Below are positions 31,968-42,445 of a stretch of DNA of 50,475 nt, in pieces. The stretch spans positions 1 through 50,475 of the forward strand of contig JAAYHS010000098.1 of the NCBI GenBank assembly GCA_012735315.1. The letters run 5' to 3'. The notes beneath the pieces were generated by a model, which did no database searches, was not told the DNA's origin, and was given only the letters and a program-made list of their open reading frames with translations. The number at the start of each line of letters is the position of its first letter. Position 1 is the stretch's first letter. The stretch comes from Bacillota bacterium. Its GTDB lineage: Bacteria > Bacillota > UBA4882 > UBA8346. The translations under genes were made by a program, and so were the position numbers.

Positions 31968-32732
31968 CTATCTGAAATTAGCCGGGTTGCGATTGCAACT
32001 CTCAATGGCCTTCCAAATATAGAAACCGGCGATTCCGTAATAGATAAATCCGAACCACGGAATCATAATCCCCAATAGAACAACCACCGACTTAATGATA
32101 ATCGGCAGGGTCAAAGCATAAACGCTTAATTTATAAAGTTCGGCAAAGCGATAATTACCCGAGCAGATCAGCAGTCCTAGGACCGCTATCCAAAGCGCGC
32201 TCCAGATTTTACCGATTAAGAAAGCGATTAATCCGAAAATAACGAGCAAAATACCGAACCATTTAAGATTGGGAATCCATGCCGCCACATCGTCTTTAGT
32301 GAATTTGGCCTCTTTAAGTTGGGAAAAATCAAATTCCCGTTTTTCAATTCCATTGGGTTTGTAAACGGCATGGTCCTTAGTGATGTAAAATCCTTCCCGA
32401 TAATCGGCTAAAATTTCCGGACCTACCCGGCCGGAGGTATCCATCACCAAAATTAAATCTTTGGCTTCGTCTTCCCAAATAAAAGGCTGCTCGCCGCTGA
32501 CATTGAGTTCTCCATTTTCAAACACGAAATAGGGAATCTTTTCTTGGAAAAAAACTTGAGCCTGGTCGATACCCCGGTCGAATAGGAGCATCGGATTGAC
32601 CATACTGACTGTTCCAAAAATAATGGTAAGCTTGATTAAATACAAAAACGCCTTTCCAATTGATTCTTTTTGAAATTCTTGATAGAATTTAAAATCAGTA
32701 ATGCTTTTGAGCAATCGGGTTAAAAAATTCAC
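31968..32732 (-). CDS. DUF1189 family membrane protein
   Basis: A protein of 254 residues: one N-terminal membrane helix (about 27-47), an extracytoplasmic domain (about 50-160) with FENGELNVSGEQPFIWEDE and VMDTSGRVGPEIL, and three or four C-terminal helices (155-245). This matches the DUF1189 layout known from Firmicutes. The function is unknown. The 290 bases upstream (32733-33023) are AT-rich and shared with the divergent transporter gene; TATAAT at 32984-32989 may be the -10 box of the latter. Confidence 0.75.
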   Translation of the reverse strand: MNFLTRLLKSITDFKFYQEFQKESIGKAFLYLIKLTIIFGTVSMVNPMLLFDRGIDQAQVFFQEKIPYFVFENGELNVSGEQPFIWEDEAKDLILVMDTSGRVGPEILADYREGFYITKDHAVYKPNGIEKREFDFSQLKEAKFTKDDVAAWIPNLKWFGILLVIFGLIAFLIGKIWSALWIAVLGLLICSGNYRFAELYKLSVYALTLPIIIKSVVVLLGIMIPWFGFIYYGIAGFYIWKAIESCNRNPANFR

Positions 32733-33023
32733 TCATTTTCCCCCTCTACCGTTTATTCCCGGTGATTAATAATTCAACTATTGCTTAAAAGCGAGCAAAC
32801 GATTGGAATTTATTCAATTATAGGGTAATTAATTATTCAATAATAATTAACGAACTCCTTTTATTAACGGGACTAAGCCATCCGCGTCCGAAGCGACCGT
32901 GTGGCAACCGGATTGTCCGGCATCCTTTACCAACAATTAAACTGGTTTTAAGCGCAAATTTACCGTCGAATTCGGCAATCCGCTATAATAAATATAAAAA
33001 GCTCACTTGCTTTGGAGGCTGCG

Positions 33024-33941
33024 ATGAACCAAGCGGTGGTCGTTAACCAAGTTGCCACTCTGTTTTTATTGATTCTAACCGGTTATCTGATTCGCAAAAT
33101 CGGAATCCTCAACCGCGAACTCAATCGGGGATTATCCGATTTCCTGCTCTATGTTACACTCCCGTTTTCAATCATCACTTCATTTAATGTCCCTTTTTCC
33201 AAAACACTGCTGTCAAATGCGGCGCTTGTCTTCCTGATCTCAATCGGGATTCATGTATTGGCGATTGTCTTGAGTAAATTTCTCTATTTTAAATACCCGC
33301 CCGCGACCAACCGGGTGCTGAGAGCGGCAACCGTCTTTTCCAACTGTGGTTTTATGGGCTTTCCGATCCTCGCCGCCGTTTATGGAACTCTGGGAATCTT
33401 TTACGGTTCCTTCTACGTCCTCACCTTTAACCTGCTTATTTGGACGGCCGGAATCGCCATTTTCACCGGCAATCGAAAATTTTTAACCTGGAAACAAACG
33501 CTCAACCCGGCGGTGATCGCGGTCATCATCGGTCTCATCTCATTCATTTTTTCACTGCGGCTGCCGGCGCCGCTCTTCAACGCCCTTGATCTGGTCGGCT
33601 CAATGACCACGCCGATATCGATGCTGATTATCGGATCATTACTGGCAGAGATCAAGTTTTCCGAAGTATTATCCGAGTTTGCCGTTTTTTACGCCACAGC
33701 CGTCCGTTTAATTATCTTGCCGCTTATGACGGTAATCTTATTGGCATTACTGGGAGTAAAGGGTATCATCCTCGGCGCGCCCGTACTTGCCACCGCCATG
33801 CCGGCCGCCGCCCTGGTCGCGGTCTTTGCGGAAAAACACGGCGCCGATGCCTTGTTGGCCTCCCGCGCCGTGTTTCTGTCTACAATCCTCTCGATTATTA
33901 CCATACCGGCGATGATCGCCCTCATCCGTTTTTTTGAATAA
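33024..33941 (+). CDS. AEC (auxin efflux carrier) family transporter
   Basis: A membrane protein of 305 residues with about ten helices. The N-terminal half (FLLILTGYLIRKIGILNREL) and the segment VFSNCGFMGFPILAAVYG, a conserved unwound region, are typical of this family; the C-terminal half includes VLATAMPAAALVAVFAEKHG. Substrates in bacteria are often small organic acids, but cannot be told here. The ATG at 33024 has GGAGG upstream. It ends three bases from the convergent ileS stop. Confidence 0.85.
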   Translation: MNQAVVVNQVATLFLLILTGYLIRKIGILNRELNRGLSDFLLYVTLPFSIITSFNVPFSKTLLSNAALVFLISIGIHVLAIVLSKFLYFKYPPATNRVLRAATVFSNCGFMGFPILAAVYGTLGIFYGSFYVLTFNLLIWTAGIAIFTGNRKFLTWKQTLNPAVIAVIIGLISFIFSLRLPAPLFNALDLVGSMTTPISMLIIGSLLAEIKFSEVLSEFAVFYATAVRLIILPLMTVILLALLGVKGIILGAPVLATAMPAAALVAVFAEKHGADALLASRAVFLSTILSIITIPAMIALIRFFE

Positions 33942-33944
33942 GAT

Positions 33945-36900
33945 TCATTTTTCTTTGATTACCTTTAACTCCGCCGGATGACCGTTAATGTCCCACTTTT
34001 CAAAGGAAGCCCCCGACTCCTGTTTCCGTTCAATTACCACGGCTAAAACTTCGGATTTGATATAATCCTCAAAATTGGCCACCGCGGTCGCCACTTCATC
34101 ATCGGCCACATATTCCAGTCGGATCCGATCGGTCAGTTCAAACCCGGCGTTTTTCCGCATGTTTTGAACCTTGGAGACTATCTCCCGGGCCAAGCCCTCC
34201 TCAATCAGCGCTTTAGTCAAACGAATATCCAAGATCACATAACGGCCCCGCTCCATTTCCACAGCGAAACCTTGTTTATCCTCCACCCGGACTTCCAGGT
34301 CTTCGTCGTTCAAAGTTACCGGGGAACCGTTTACCTCGATAGTGAGGGATCCTTTCTCCCGCAAAATCTTCACCAATGCGGCGGTGTCTCCTTGAGCCAA
34401 GGCGCTCGCGATTCCCGGCAACAGCTTCCCGTATTTCGGTCCAAGTACCGGGAAATTCGGTTTCACGGTATAAGAAACGTATTCGTCCGGATTGTCGACA
34501 TACTCCAATTGCTTGATATTTAACTCCTCTTTTACCAGTTCGGCCATGGGCTCCAGCACCGGTTGGCAGCTTCGATCCACTTTAATCGCGGCCAACGGTT
34601 GTCTCACTTTAATCTGCACCTTGTTCCGGGCCGCTCTGCCGAGGGATACCAAAGCGATCACCAATCCCATATGCTCTTCGAGATTTTTATCAATCAAGCT
34701 TTGGTCAGCTTGGGGATAAAGCTCCAGATGGACCGATGCCTTGGCCGTCGGCATGCCTTGGGTCAAATTACGGTAAATTTCATCCGCCAAAAAAGGAGCA
34801 AACGGCGCCACCAATTTGGCGGTAGTGATCAAAACCTCCCACAGCGTCCGGTAAACCGCCTTTTTACCGGCATCCATTCCCGCGGCCCAAAAACGTTCCC
34901 GGCAACGGCGCACGTACCAATTGGAAAGGTCATCGATTACAAAGGCTTGAATCGCTCTAACCACCCGGGTCAAATCATAAACCTCCATATCCTTCCGGAC
35001 TTGAGCGATTAGCGAATTTAAACGGGAGAGGATCCAGCGGTCGATCTCCTCTCTTTCCGAAACCGGCATTTCATAAGCGGCCGGATCGGCTTGATCAATA
35101 TTGGCGTAAATAGTGAAGAACGAATATACATTTTGAAGCGTTCCAAAAAATTTGGCGAATACTTCTTTAAGTCCGTCTTCATCGAAACGGGTCGGCGTCC
35201 AAGGCGGTGAAACGGCCATTAAATACCAACGGGTAGCGTCGGCGCCGTATTTTTCAATCAGTTCCCAAGGATCCACCGCGTTGCCGCGCGACTTGGACAT
35301 TTTCTGACCGTTTTTATCCAAGAGCAAATCATTGACCAACACGCTTTTGAAAGTCGGCCGGTCAAACAAGAAAGTGCCGATGGCCAATAACGAATAAAAC
35401 CAACCCCGGGTCTGATCGATTCCTTCACAGATGAAATCGGCCGGGAAAAGCTGGTCAAAATCATCCTTGTGCTCGAAAGGATAATGCCACTGGGCGTAAG
35501 GCATTGAACCGGAATCAAACCAGCAATCGATCACTTCGGAAGTCCGGGTCATAATCCCTCCGCAATCGCAAGTCAAGTGGACCTCGTCAATATAAGGCCG
35601 GTGCAACTCAATCGTGGCCGGATCGATTTTTTCAACGGCCCGCTCGGCCAACTCTTGCCTCGAACCTACAGCCGTCAGTTTATCGCACGTTCCGCAACGC
35701 CAGATATTCAAGGGAGTCCCCCAGTAACGGTCTCTCGATAAGGACCAGTCGATCAAGTTCTCCAGCCAGTTGCCGAAACGGCCCTTGCCTACGTGTTCGG
35801 GGAACCAGTTGATCTGCTTATTATTGGCGATCATCCGATCTTTATATTTGGTAGTCGCAATGTACCATGACTTGCGGGCATAGTACAACAAGGGCGTATC
35901 ACACCGCCAACAATATGGATAGGAGTGAGTCACCCTTTCCTTGCTAAACAGTTTGCCCTCCGCTTTCAAATAGCGGGTAATATCGAGGTCGGCCTCACGC
36001 ACAAACCTGCCGGCCCAGGGAGTGACTTCCGGGGTAAACTTACCTTCCTTGTCAACCGGCTGGACCATGGGGAGGTCATATTTTTTTCCCAACTGATAGT
36101 CGTCCTCGCCGAAGGCCGGCGCGATATGAACGATTCCGGCGCCGTCCTCGGTGGACACAAAATCGGCCCCATAGACTTTAAAAGCGTTCTCGTTTTCCAC
36201 CTTAACCAAAGGCAATAATTGCTCGTACTCCAGGCCCACCAAGGTCTCTCCTTTGATTTCCTCAACGGTTTCGAAGTTTTTACCCAAAACCGCTTCAGCC
36301 CGGTCCCGCACTAAAATATAGACCGCCGGGTCCTCCGGACGTCGCGCCCGGAGGTAAACGAATTCCGGATTGATCGCCAGAGCCACGTTCGACGGCAGGG
36401 TCCAAGGAGTGGTGGTCCAAACCAGAAAGTACTCGTTTTCTTTGCCTTTTACCTTCATCCGGACATAAATCGAATCGATGGTCTCATCCTTATATCCCAA
36501 CGAAACCTCATGGGAAGCCAACGGGGTCCCGCAACGGGAACAATAAGGCATTATCTTATGCCCCTCGTAGATCAAGCCTTCATCAAAATAACGTTTTAAA
36601 ATCCACCAGACCGATTCGATATAATTATTGTCCAGGGTAATATAGGGGTTATCCATATCCAGCCAATATCCGATCCGTTCCGTCATTCGCCGCCATTCTT
36701 TTTCATAAGTGAAAACCGACTCGCGGCACTTTTTATTAAAGGCTTCAATCCCATAAGCCTCAATCTCCTGTTTGGACGAAAGCCCCAGTTGCTTTTCAAC
36801 CTCGATTTCCACCGGTAACCCGTGCGTATCCCACCCGGCTTTCCGGTTGACCTGGAACCCCATCATCGTTTGATACCGGCAAACCGTATCCTTCAAGGTC

Positions 36901-37091
36901 CGCGCCAGCACATGATGGATCCCCGGTTTTCCGTTGGCTGTGGGCGGTCCTTCGTAAAAGATGAACCTTGGCGCACCCTCGCGCTCGGTAACGCTCCGTT
37001 CCGGAATTTTTTCAGTCAGCCAATGCTTTAAAATGGCCTCTTCTCTGGCATTGACGGGAGTTTTGGCGTCAACTTCCCAAAATTTACCCAT
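33945..37091 (-). CDS. ileS: Isoleucyl-tRNA synthetase
   Basis: A 1048-residue class I synthetase. The HIGH-like motif appears as PTANGKPGIHHVLART near residue 50, the editing domain carries WTTTPWTLPSNVALAI, and the KMSKS loop is DKNGQKMSKSRGN. The C-terminal part has the anticodon-binding helices and a long extension without the zinc knuckle of the short type, as in the eukaryote-like or 'long' bacterial form. The ATG at 37091 has AAGGAG upstream. Expression is governed by the T-box leader that precedes it. Confidence 0.97.
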   Translation of the reverse strand: MGKFWEVDAKTPVNAREEAILKHWLTEKIPERSVTEREGAPRFIFYEGPPTANGKPGIHHVLARTLKDTVCRYQTMMGFQVNRKAGWDTHGLPVEIEVEKQLGLSSKQEIEAYGIEAFNKKCRESVFTYEKEWRRMTERIGYWLDMDNPYITLDNNYIESVWWILKRYFDEGLIYEGHKIMPYCSRCGTPLASHEVSLGYKDETIDSIYVRMKVKGKENEYFLVWTTTPWTLPSNVALAINPEFVYLRARRPEDPAVYILVRDRAEAVLGKNFETVEEIKGETLVGLEYEQLLPLVKVENENAFKVYGADFVSTEDGAGIVHIAPAFGEDDYQLGKKYDLPMVQPVDKEGKFTPEVTPWAGRFVREADLDITRYLKAEGKLFSKERVTHSYPYCWRCDTPLLYYARKSWYIATTKYKDRMIANNKQINWFPEHVGKGRFGNWLENLIDWSLSRDRYWGTPLNIWRCGTCDKLTAVGSRQELAERAVEKIDPATIELHRPYIDEVHLTCDCGGIMTRTSEVIDCWFDSGSMPYAQWHYPFEHKDDFDQLFPADFICEGIDQTRGWFYSLLAIGTFLFDRPTFKSVLVNDLLLDKNGQKMSKSRGNAVDPWELIEKYGADATRWYLMAVSPPWTPTRFDEDGLKEVFAKFFGTLQNVYSFFTIYANIDQADPAAYEMPVSEREEIDRWILSRLNSLIAQVRKDMEVYDLTRVVRAIQAFVIDDLSNWYVRRCRERFWAAGMDAGKKAVYRTLWEVLITTAKLVAPFAPFLADEIYRNLTQGMPTAKASVHLELYPQADQSLIDKNLEEHMGLVIALVSLGRAARNKVQIKVRQPLAAIKVDRSCQPVLEPMAELVKEELNIKQLEYVDNPDEYVSYTVKPNFPVLGPKYGKLLPGIASALAQGDTAALVKILREKGSLTIEVNGSPVTLNDEDLEVRVEDKQGFAVEMERGRYVILDIRLTKALIEEGLAREIVSKVQNMRKNAGFELTDRIRLEYVADDEVATAVANFEDYIKSEVLAVVIERKQESGASFEKWDINGHPAELKVIKEK

Positions 37092-37149
37092 TTCTCGTTG
37101 CTCCTTTCGAAAAAACATATATATAAAATTTTTTTAATCGTGGATTAAT

Positions 37150-37449
37150 AAAAAAACCGTCCCTGAAAAAGGGACGGATTAATTCAACCCGCGGTACCAC
37201 CCGGCTTAAAAGCAAAATTGCTTTTCACTCTAGCTTCGATAACGGCGAAGACCGGTGTTTTCTACTGCTTTTTTAACTTCCCGGCTGTGAAATGCTTTTC
37301 GACAAGCCGTGAAAGCATTCAAGGTTCGAAACACGACTCCGGGGCGATTTTCCTATTCCGCTCGGCGCCGGCTCGCACCTAACCCGGCTCTCTTCGGCCT
37401 GAACATAAATAGTACTCTTCCCCATCACTGTCTTTTAAAGTATAAATTC
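37150..37449 (-). promoter_or_regulatory. T-box leader (tRNA-Ile sensing) of ileS
   Basis: The leader contains the T-box sequence GGGTGGTACCGCGG (37202-37189), followed by a strong terminator (CCGTCCC/GGGACGG with a T tract, 37178-37150). The 5' side has AGTGATGGGGAAGAGTA, the AGAGAGCCGGG segment and GGTGCGAGCCGG, all usual T-box elements. An ATC triplet in GGAAAATCGCC fits an isoleucine specifier. Uncharged tRNA-Ile would stabilise the antiterminator and raise ileS expression. Confidence 0.93.
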
Positions 37450-37455
37450 AGCATA

Positions 37456-37484
37456 ATTATAATATAACCGGCGGTTAACGTCAA
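37456..37484 (-). promoter_or_regulatory. Sigma-A promoter of ileS
   Basis: TTGACG (37484-37479) and a perfect TATAAT (37461-37456) are separated by 17 bases on the minus strand. The predicted start near 37449 begins the T-box leader. Confidence 0.82.
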
Positions 37485-37507
37485 CGGCTAAAGTCCTTTT
37501 GTTAACT

Positions 37508-38389
37508 TTACTCTTTGTTAATGATTATATATCTTTTATCTTTTTCTGGAAAAAGTTTAGTTATTAAATTGAACAGGCGGCGCCTTGTGTTAGGGATTCT
37601 TAATGCTATGGGAATTTTAGTGTAGTCAAGCGATTTAAAAGATTCAATTTGTTCATTAAGCGTGGTATTGCCAAAATATGACTTTAAAAAAGAGGCAACG
37701 ATAAAACTCTGCCATTCCTCTTTATTCCCCCAATAATGACCGATATGATTTTCAGCGGGTATTAATTGTGAAAATTCACTTAGCGCTAAAGAAAATGCCA
37801 ATTGTTCGATCAGCCTTCTGGTAATGTTTCGCTCCAACATGGCATCGCAAATATCTAAAGTAGCTTTAATAAGTTCAGCGCTTTTATTACCGGGAATACC
37901 TATTACTCCAGCATTCCACATACAATGGTTTTGATTGATCTTAACCGGACCAAAATCTTTATTGGATGTTTGTTGCCACATTCTTTTTTCGGTTTTAGAA
38001 CGCAACTGTGAAAGTTTCCCTTCATTTAAATGCATAAAGCTAAAACCCTCATCAAGTTTCTCCTTTATATACTTTAAATTTCCAAATAAAAAAGTGTCAC
38101 TATCTAAATATAATAAATGTTTGTTTTTATATATGTTGGCCAATAATTCGATAGCCTTAATTTTAACTCTCCAAAAAAAATCGTTCTTGCCTTTCCATTC
38201 CTGAAGAACCTCTTGTTCAACATTTATAACATTGATCACACCGGCTAAACGATTATAAAACGTTGGATTATCGGTAACAACATTTATACTATCTATTTCT
38301 TCCCTTTGAGTTAGCATTGAAAGAATCGAAAAGTTTGCTTGAATATGATTGGCAAATTCCTTGCCGAAAATTAAATACACTAAAGTCAT
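37508..38389 (-). CDS. GT-A type glycosyltransferase-like protein
   Basis: A protein of 293 residues with the DxD metal motif in HLLYLDSDTFLFGNL (about residue 95), preceded by VKIKAIELLANIYK, and with MWNAGVIGIPG and RRLIEQLAFSLAL further on. This layout is that of nucleotide-sugar transferases related to families 8 and similar. No membrane helix is visible, so it is probably cytoplasmic. No ribosome-binding site precedes the ATG, and the gene is notably more AT-rich than its neighbours, which suggests recent acquisition. Donor and acceptor are unknown. Confidence 0.65.
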   Translation of the reverse strand: MTLVYLIFGKEFANHIQANFSILSMLTQREEIDSINVVTDNPTFYNRLAGVINVINVEQEVLQEWKGKNDFFWRVKIKAIELLANIYKNKHLLYLDSDTFLFGNLKYIKEKLDEGFSFMHLNEGKLSQLRSKTEKRMWQQTSNKDFGPVKINQNHCMWNAGVIGIPGNKSAELIKATLDICDAMLERNITRRLIEQLAFSLALSEFSQLIPAENHIGHYWGNKEEWQSFIVASFLKSYFGNTTLNEQIESFKSLDYTKIPIALRIPNTRRRLFNLITKLFPEKDKRYIIINKE

Positions 38390-38675
38390 TTTTTATGACA
38401 TCAAACACCTTCGCGCCCAAGCCGCAACCAAGGCGCCGTGATAATGATGTTAATCTCCTTTCTGCAAAAATTATGTCGCTAATATCTTATAAAAGATTAC
38501 CATAAATGTTGCGAAACCGCAAGAAATTAAATTTTTTGGATCATACCAATACGCTGTTAATCTTTTAACCCCAAACAAAATACAAAGCAGCTAAATAACG
38601 TTTGTTCCTTCATAAATTTACAATCCTTTATACTAACACAGTAATAATATGGGACCATTAATCCCCCTATTTAAA

Positions 38676-38700
38676 TTTTAAAAGCTCGCCGTTGGCGAGC
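38676..38700 (-). terminator. Intrinsic terminator of the FtsL-like gene
   Basis: A perfect 7-bp GC-rich stem (GCTCGCC / GGCGAGC) with a 3-nt loop is followed on the minus strand by TTTTAAAATTT, 24 bp after the stop codon at 38725. The remainder of the gap (38390-38675) is AT-rich and holds nothing I can identify. Confidence 0.7.
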
Positions 38701-38724
38701 ATTATATTTTATATTTTCATAGAA

Positions 38725-39141
38725 TCACGGCGACCAAGCCATCGTCTTCCCGATATCCCCGATCCATAAATGTAATTGCTCCCAAAACCCGGCCTTCACC
38801 GTCAATTGTGGCTCGAGGTCCGGTTCAGGAAGGGAACCGCCGGGCGTCGGTAAAGCTTCCACCCAATGATAATCGTCAAAATCGGCGGTCCTCATCCCCA
38901 ACTCATTCAAAGCAATGCTTTGAATGCGATCAAAAGATTTCAAGGAGGCTATTTCCACCTTGGTCCGACTAATGTCTCGCTTCAAATGTTCGATTTGAGT
39001 CTGGAGTTTTTCGATTTCCCGGCTTTGGAGGATGACAAATACCTGCAGGAATGAATTGAATACTGCGAGGATTAGAAAAAAGATTATGATTTTAATTATT
39101 TTTCCGGTAATTTTTGTTAAGACGCCTTCCGCTACGGGCAA
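38725..39141 (-). CDS. FtsL/DivIC-like septum-formation protein
   Basis: A bitopic membrane protein of 138 residues: a short cytoplasmic start, one membrane helix (about 16-36), a leucine-zipper coiled coil (LQTQIEHLKRDISRTKVEIA) and a motif RIQSIALNELGMRTAD of the FtsL/DivIC type. The C-terminal tail is Pro- and Trp-containing. The start is a TTG at 39141 with AAGGAG eight bases upstream. It stands alone, far from any mraW-ftsI cluster, and may be an additional division or wall-linked protein. Confidence 0.7.
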   Translation of the reverse strand: MPVAEGVLTKITGKIIKIIIFFLILAVFNSFLQVFVILQSREIEKLQTQIEHLKRDISRTKVEIASLKSFDRIQSIALNELGMRTADFDDYHWVEALPTPGGSLPEPDLEPQLTVKAGFWEQLHLWIGDIGKTMAWSP

Positions 39142-39485
39142 TTTTTAAGCTCCTTTGGCTGAAGACTGTTTTCAATGCTTTTATTATCAATAATTGCGGC
39201 TGCTTACCACATTCTACCTTTGATTTTACCACAAGAATTCCGAAACTGCAAGAAAAATTAGCTTTTCAAAATGTTTTAAGGTCTTTTCCAGTAGTATTCT
39301 CCAAATAATTCCGTATTTTAACTCCGGATCATAGTCTCCCTACTGTTTTTTACCAGCCCGAAAACACCGTTAAAAATCACATCCGTTTAAAAGGTGTTGT
39401 TAAAAAGAAAGGAATTTCACGATCTTTAGAGAAGAATACAATCAAATATTGAGCAGGGAATCCTCTTATTTTTCCCTAGTCATTC

Positions 39486-39514
39486 TTGCTTTTTGCCACT
39501 GGAAAATATATAAT
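39486..39514 (+). promoter_or_regulatory. Putative promoter of the phosphonate operon
   Basis: TTGCTT (39486-39491) and TATAAT (39509-39514) are separated by 17 bases. The start would fall near 39521, giving a leader of about 170 nt before aepX. This leader includes a 14-codon frame (39534-39578, MKKMFFVFIIGIIF) after AAGGA. The 340-bp stretch before the promoter (39142-39485) is AT-rich and without recognisable genes. Confidence 0.55.
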
Positions 39515-39692
39515 TGTTAGAGTTTAAGGAAACATGAAAAAAATGTTCTTTGTTTTTATTATCGGTATTATCTTTTAAAGTTTTATTTTCTCATAAGCGG
39601 GTTTCATAATTACATTTGTCTTGGGTTGCAAAGTATCCAAAAAGTATGTGATCGACTAAACTAACATGATCTAAATTACTACCGGTGATAAA

Positions 39693-41330
39693 ATGAAGCA
39701 GCCAATCAAAAAAACCACTCAATTGAGGAACTTAATCTATTCCAAAGATTTGGAATTTATTATGGAAGCCCATAACGGCCTTTCGGCAAAAATTGTCGAA
39801 GAAGCCGGATTCAAGGGGATTTGGGGGAGCGGCTTGTCCATCTCGGCATCCCTGGGAGTGCGCGATAATAACGAAGCGTCCTGGACACAGGTTTTAGAAG
39901 TGCTTGAGTTTATGAGCGACTCAACCACAATTCCCATCCTATTGGATGGGGACACCGGTTACGGAAACTTCAATAATATGCGGCGCTTGGTAATGAAACT
40001 GGAACAACGCGATATAGCCGGCGTTTGCATTGAAGATAAGCTTTTCCCGAAGACCAACTCTTTCATTAGCGGCGAGACTCAACCCTTAGCCGACATTGAC
40101 GAATTTTGCGGTAAAATTAAAGCCGCCAAAGATACCCAAACCGATCCTGATTTCGTGGTGGTAGCGCGAGTGGAAGCCTTTATCGCCGGTTGGGGTCTGA
40201 AAGAAGCGCTCCGAAGGGCTGAAGCTTATCGTAACGCCGGGGCCGACGCTATCCTAATCCATAGTAAAAAATCAAACCCCTCCGAGATTGAGGCTTTTAT
40301 GAAAGAGTGGGGCAACCGCCATCCGGTGATTATCGTTCCTACCAAGTATTATTCCACTCCGACCGATAAGTTTCGTGAAATGGGGATAAGCCTCGTTATT
40401 TGGGCAAACCATACTCTACGAGGTTCAATAACAGCCATGCAGAAGGTTTGCCGGCAAATCGCCAAAGATGAAAGCCTGATTAATGTCGAGGATAAAATCG
40501 TTTCGGTAGCGGAAGTATTTAGGCTTCAAGGCGCCGATGAATTGCAAGCCGCCGAGAAAAAGTATCTGCCTACAGCCGGAAAAGCGGTCAATGCCGTTAT
40601 TCTAGCCGCTTCTCAAGGCTCGCTGGGGGAAATCACCAAAGATATTCCCAAGACATTGGTTAAAATCGGCGGTAAAAGCATCTTGGAATCCCAAATTGAA
40701 ACATTTAACCAGGTTGGTATCAAAGAAATTACCGTCGTCCGGGGTTTTGCCAAAGAAAAAATTTCCCTGCCCAACATCAACACCGTCGATAATGACGAAT
40801 ATCAAGACACCACCGAACTTTATTCACTATTTCTAGCCTTAAAGGAAATTAAAGAAAATACCATAGTCAGTTACGGCGATTTGGTATTCAAAAGCTATAT
40901 CCTGAACGACTTATTAAATGATCCGAACGACATTACCATCGTCGTCGACGCCGATTTCGAGGAAAATGAGAATTATCACGACTATGTTATAACCGATCAG
41001 CCTTATTCCAAACGGAGTTACTTATTCGACACCAAACTCGAAAAGATCGATCCCGATTTGCCGAAAGAAGCTATTAACGGCGAATTTATCGGAATTTTTA
41101 AAACCAACGCCAAAGGCGGCCAAATTTTACGCGATACCATCGCCAAACTGGCCGCAACTCCAAATTTCAGGCAGCTAAGGATGAAAGACTTATTTAACGA
41201 GATCCTAAAAACACATCCCATAACGGTTAAATTTATCAAGGGTTCCTGGCTTGATATCAACAGTATCGTCGACTTACAAAAAGCGGGGGATTTTAATTGC
41301 TTGACACCAAGACTTTCGGTACGGCGTTAA
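39693..41330 (+). CDS. aepX: Phosphoenolpyruvate mutase fused to a nucleotidyltransferase-like domain
   Basis: PEP mutase converts phosphoenolpyruvate to phosphonopyruvate, the C-P bond-forming step. The N-terminal 290 residues have the isocitrate-lyase-type barrel with [29 protein letters not shown] and the diagnostic [12 protein letters not shown]. Residues about 302-545 resemble a sugar-nucleotide/CTP transferase ([20 protein letters not shown]), but the glycine-rich start reads AAS and lacks the usual Arg, so its activity is doubtful. The ATG at 39693 has a weak GGTGAT site. It overlaps aepY by 34 bp. Confidence 0.95.
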   Translation: MKQPIKKTTQLRNLIYSKDLEFIMEAHNGLSAKIVEEAGFKGIWGSGLSISASLGVRDNNEASWTQVLEVLEFMSDSTTIPILLDGDTGYGNFNNMRRLVMKLEQRDIAGVCIEDKLFPKTNSFISGETQPLADIDEFCGKIKAAKDTQTDPDFVVVARVEAFIAGWGLKEALRRAEAYRNAGADAILIHSKKSNPSEIEAFMKEWGNRHPVIIVPTKYYSTPTDKFREMGISLVIWANHTLRGSITAMQKVCRQIAKDESLINVEDKIVSVAEVFRLQGADELQAAEKKYLPTAGKAVNAVILAASQGSLGEITKDIPKTLVKIGGKSILESQIETFNQVGIKEITVVRGFAKEKISLPNINTVDNDEYQDTTELYSLFLALKEIKENTIVSYGDLVFKSYILNDLLNDPNDITIVVDADFEENENYHDYVITDQPYSKRSYLFDTKLEKIDPDLPKEAINGEFIGIFKTNAKGGQILRDTIAKLAATPNFRQLRMKDLFNEILKTHPITVKFIKGSWLDINSIVDLQKAGDFNCLTPRLSVRR

Positions 41331-42445
41331 AAGAAAACGGATTCACCTTTTTTAGCGGAGTCCCATGCTCCTTTCTTAAAGATTTGATTAACTACGCCAT
41401 TAATCACTGCGAATATATTATTGCCAATAACGAAGGCGATGCGGTGGCAACCTGCGCCGGGGCTTATTTGGGCGGTAAAAAAACCGTTTTTTTATGCCAA
41501 AATTCCGGGCTGACCAACGCAATCTCACCATTAACCTCATTAAATAAACCTTTTCAAATTCCGCTATTGGGATTTGTCAGTTTACGCGGCGAACCGGGTT
41601 TGCCGGATGAACCCCAACACGAGTTAATGGGGGAAATTACCACACCTCTGCTTGATTTGATGCGGATTAAATGGGATTTTTTGGCGGCCGAACCGGAGCA
41701 GGCGTTACTCCAGCTTCAAAAGGCCAACTCTCTAATTGAAAACGGCGAATCATTCTTTTTCGTAGTTAAAAAGGGAATATTTAGCGAAGAAAAACTCACG
41801 GACCAGTCCTCGAAAATTTCATCCAACCGGCTGCTGGTCGAAAAGACGAAGGCCGACTCCCTGCCCAGCCGGGAAGCGGTTCTTCGTTATATTAATAATG
41901 CCAAAGATCGCGATACCTTGATATTGGCGACCACCGGTAAAACCGGGCGTGAACTGTATGAGATTGAAGACGCTCCCAATAATTTCTATATGGTCGGTTC
42001 AATGGGTTGCGTCAGTCCTTTGGCTTTAGGGTTGGCTTTAGCCAGAAAAGATAAAAAAGTGATCGCCATTGACGGCGACGGCGCAATCTTAATGCGTTTG
42101 GGAGTGATTACGACCAACGCCTATTACTCTCCACCCAATATGCTCCATCTAATAATCGATAATAATTCCTACGACTCAACCGGAGGACAACTAACCGTCT
42201 CTCATAATGTTGATTTCATCCGGCTGGCGGCGGCCGCCGGTTACACCGAAGTTTATTATATCCATGATTTGGAAGAACTTAAACAGCGGATCGAACATTG
42301 GAAGAAAAACCGCGGCTTAACTTTACTCTATCTTAAAATCGCTAAAGGCTCCAAGGAAAATCTAGGCCGTCCCAAAATTAAACCTTATCAAGTAAAAGAG
42401 CGTATTATCCGCTTTATTAATGAAAACGGTGAGTCTAAATGGTAA
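41297..42445 (+). CDS. aepY: Phosphonopyruvate decarboxylase
   Basis: This thiamine-diphosphate enzyme removes CO2 from phosphonopyruvate, making PEP mutase effectively irreversible and giving phosphonoacetaldehyde. The N-terminal pyrimidine-binding domain carries [18 protein letters not shown] and [18 protein letters not shown] with the catalytic Glu; the C-terminal domain has the ThDP motif [12 protein letters not shown] ending in [10 protein letters not shown]. The start is a TTG at 41297 with GGGGGA upstream, inside the end of aepX. The 382-residue length is normal. Confidence 0.96.
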   Translation: MLDTKTFGTALKENGFTFFSGVPCSFLKDLINYAINHCEYIIANNEGDAVATCAGAYLGGKKTVFLCQNSGLTNAISPLTSLNKPFQIPLLGFVSLRGEPGLPDEPQHELMGEITTPLLDLMRIKWDFLAAEPEQALLQLQKANSLIENGESFFFVVKKGIFSEEKLTDQSSKISSNRLLVEKTKADSLPSREAVLRYINNAKDRDTLILATTGKTGRELYEIEDAPNNFYMVGSMGCVSPLALGLALARKDKKVIAIDGDGAILMRLGVITTNAYYSPPNMLHLIIDNNSYDSTGGQLTVSHNVDFIRLAAAAGYTEVYYIHDLEELKQRIEHWKKNRGLTLLYLKIAKGSKENLGRPKIKPYQVKERIIRFINENGESKW

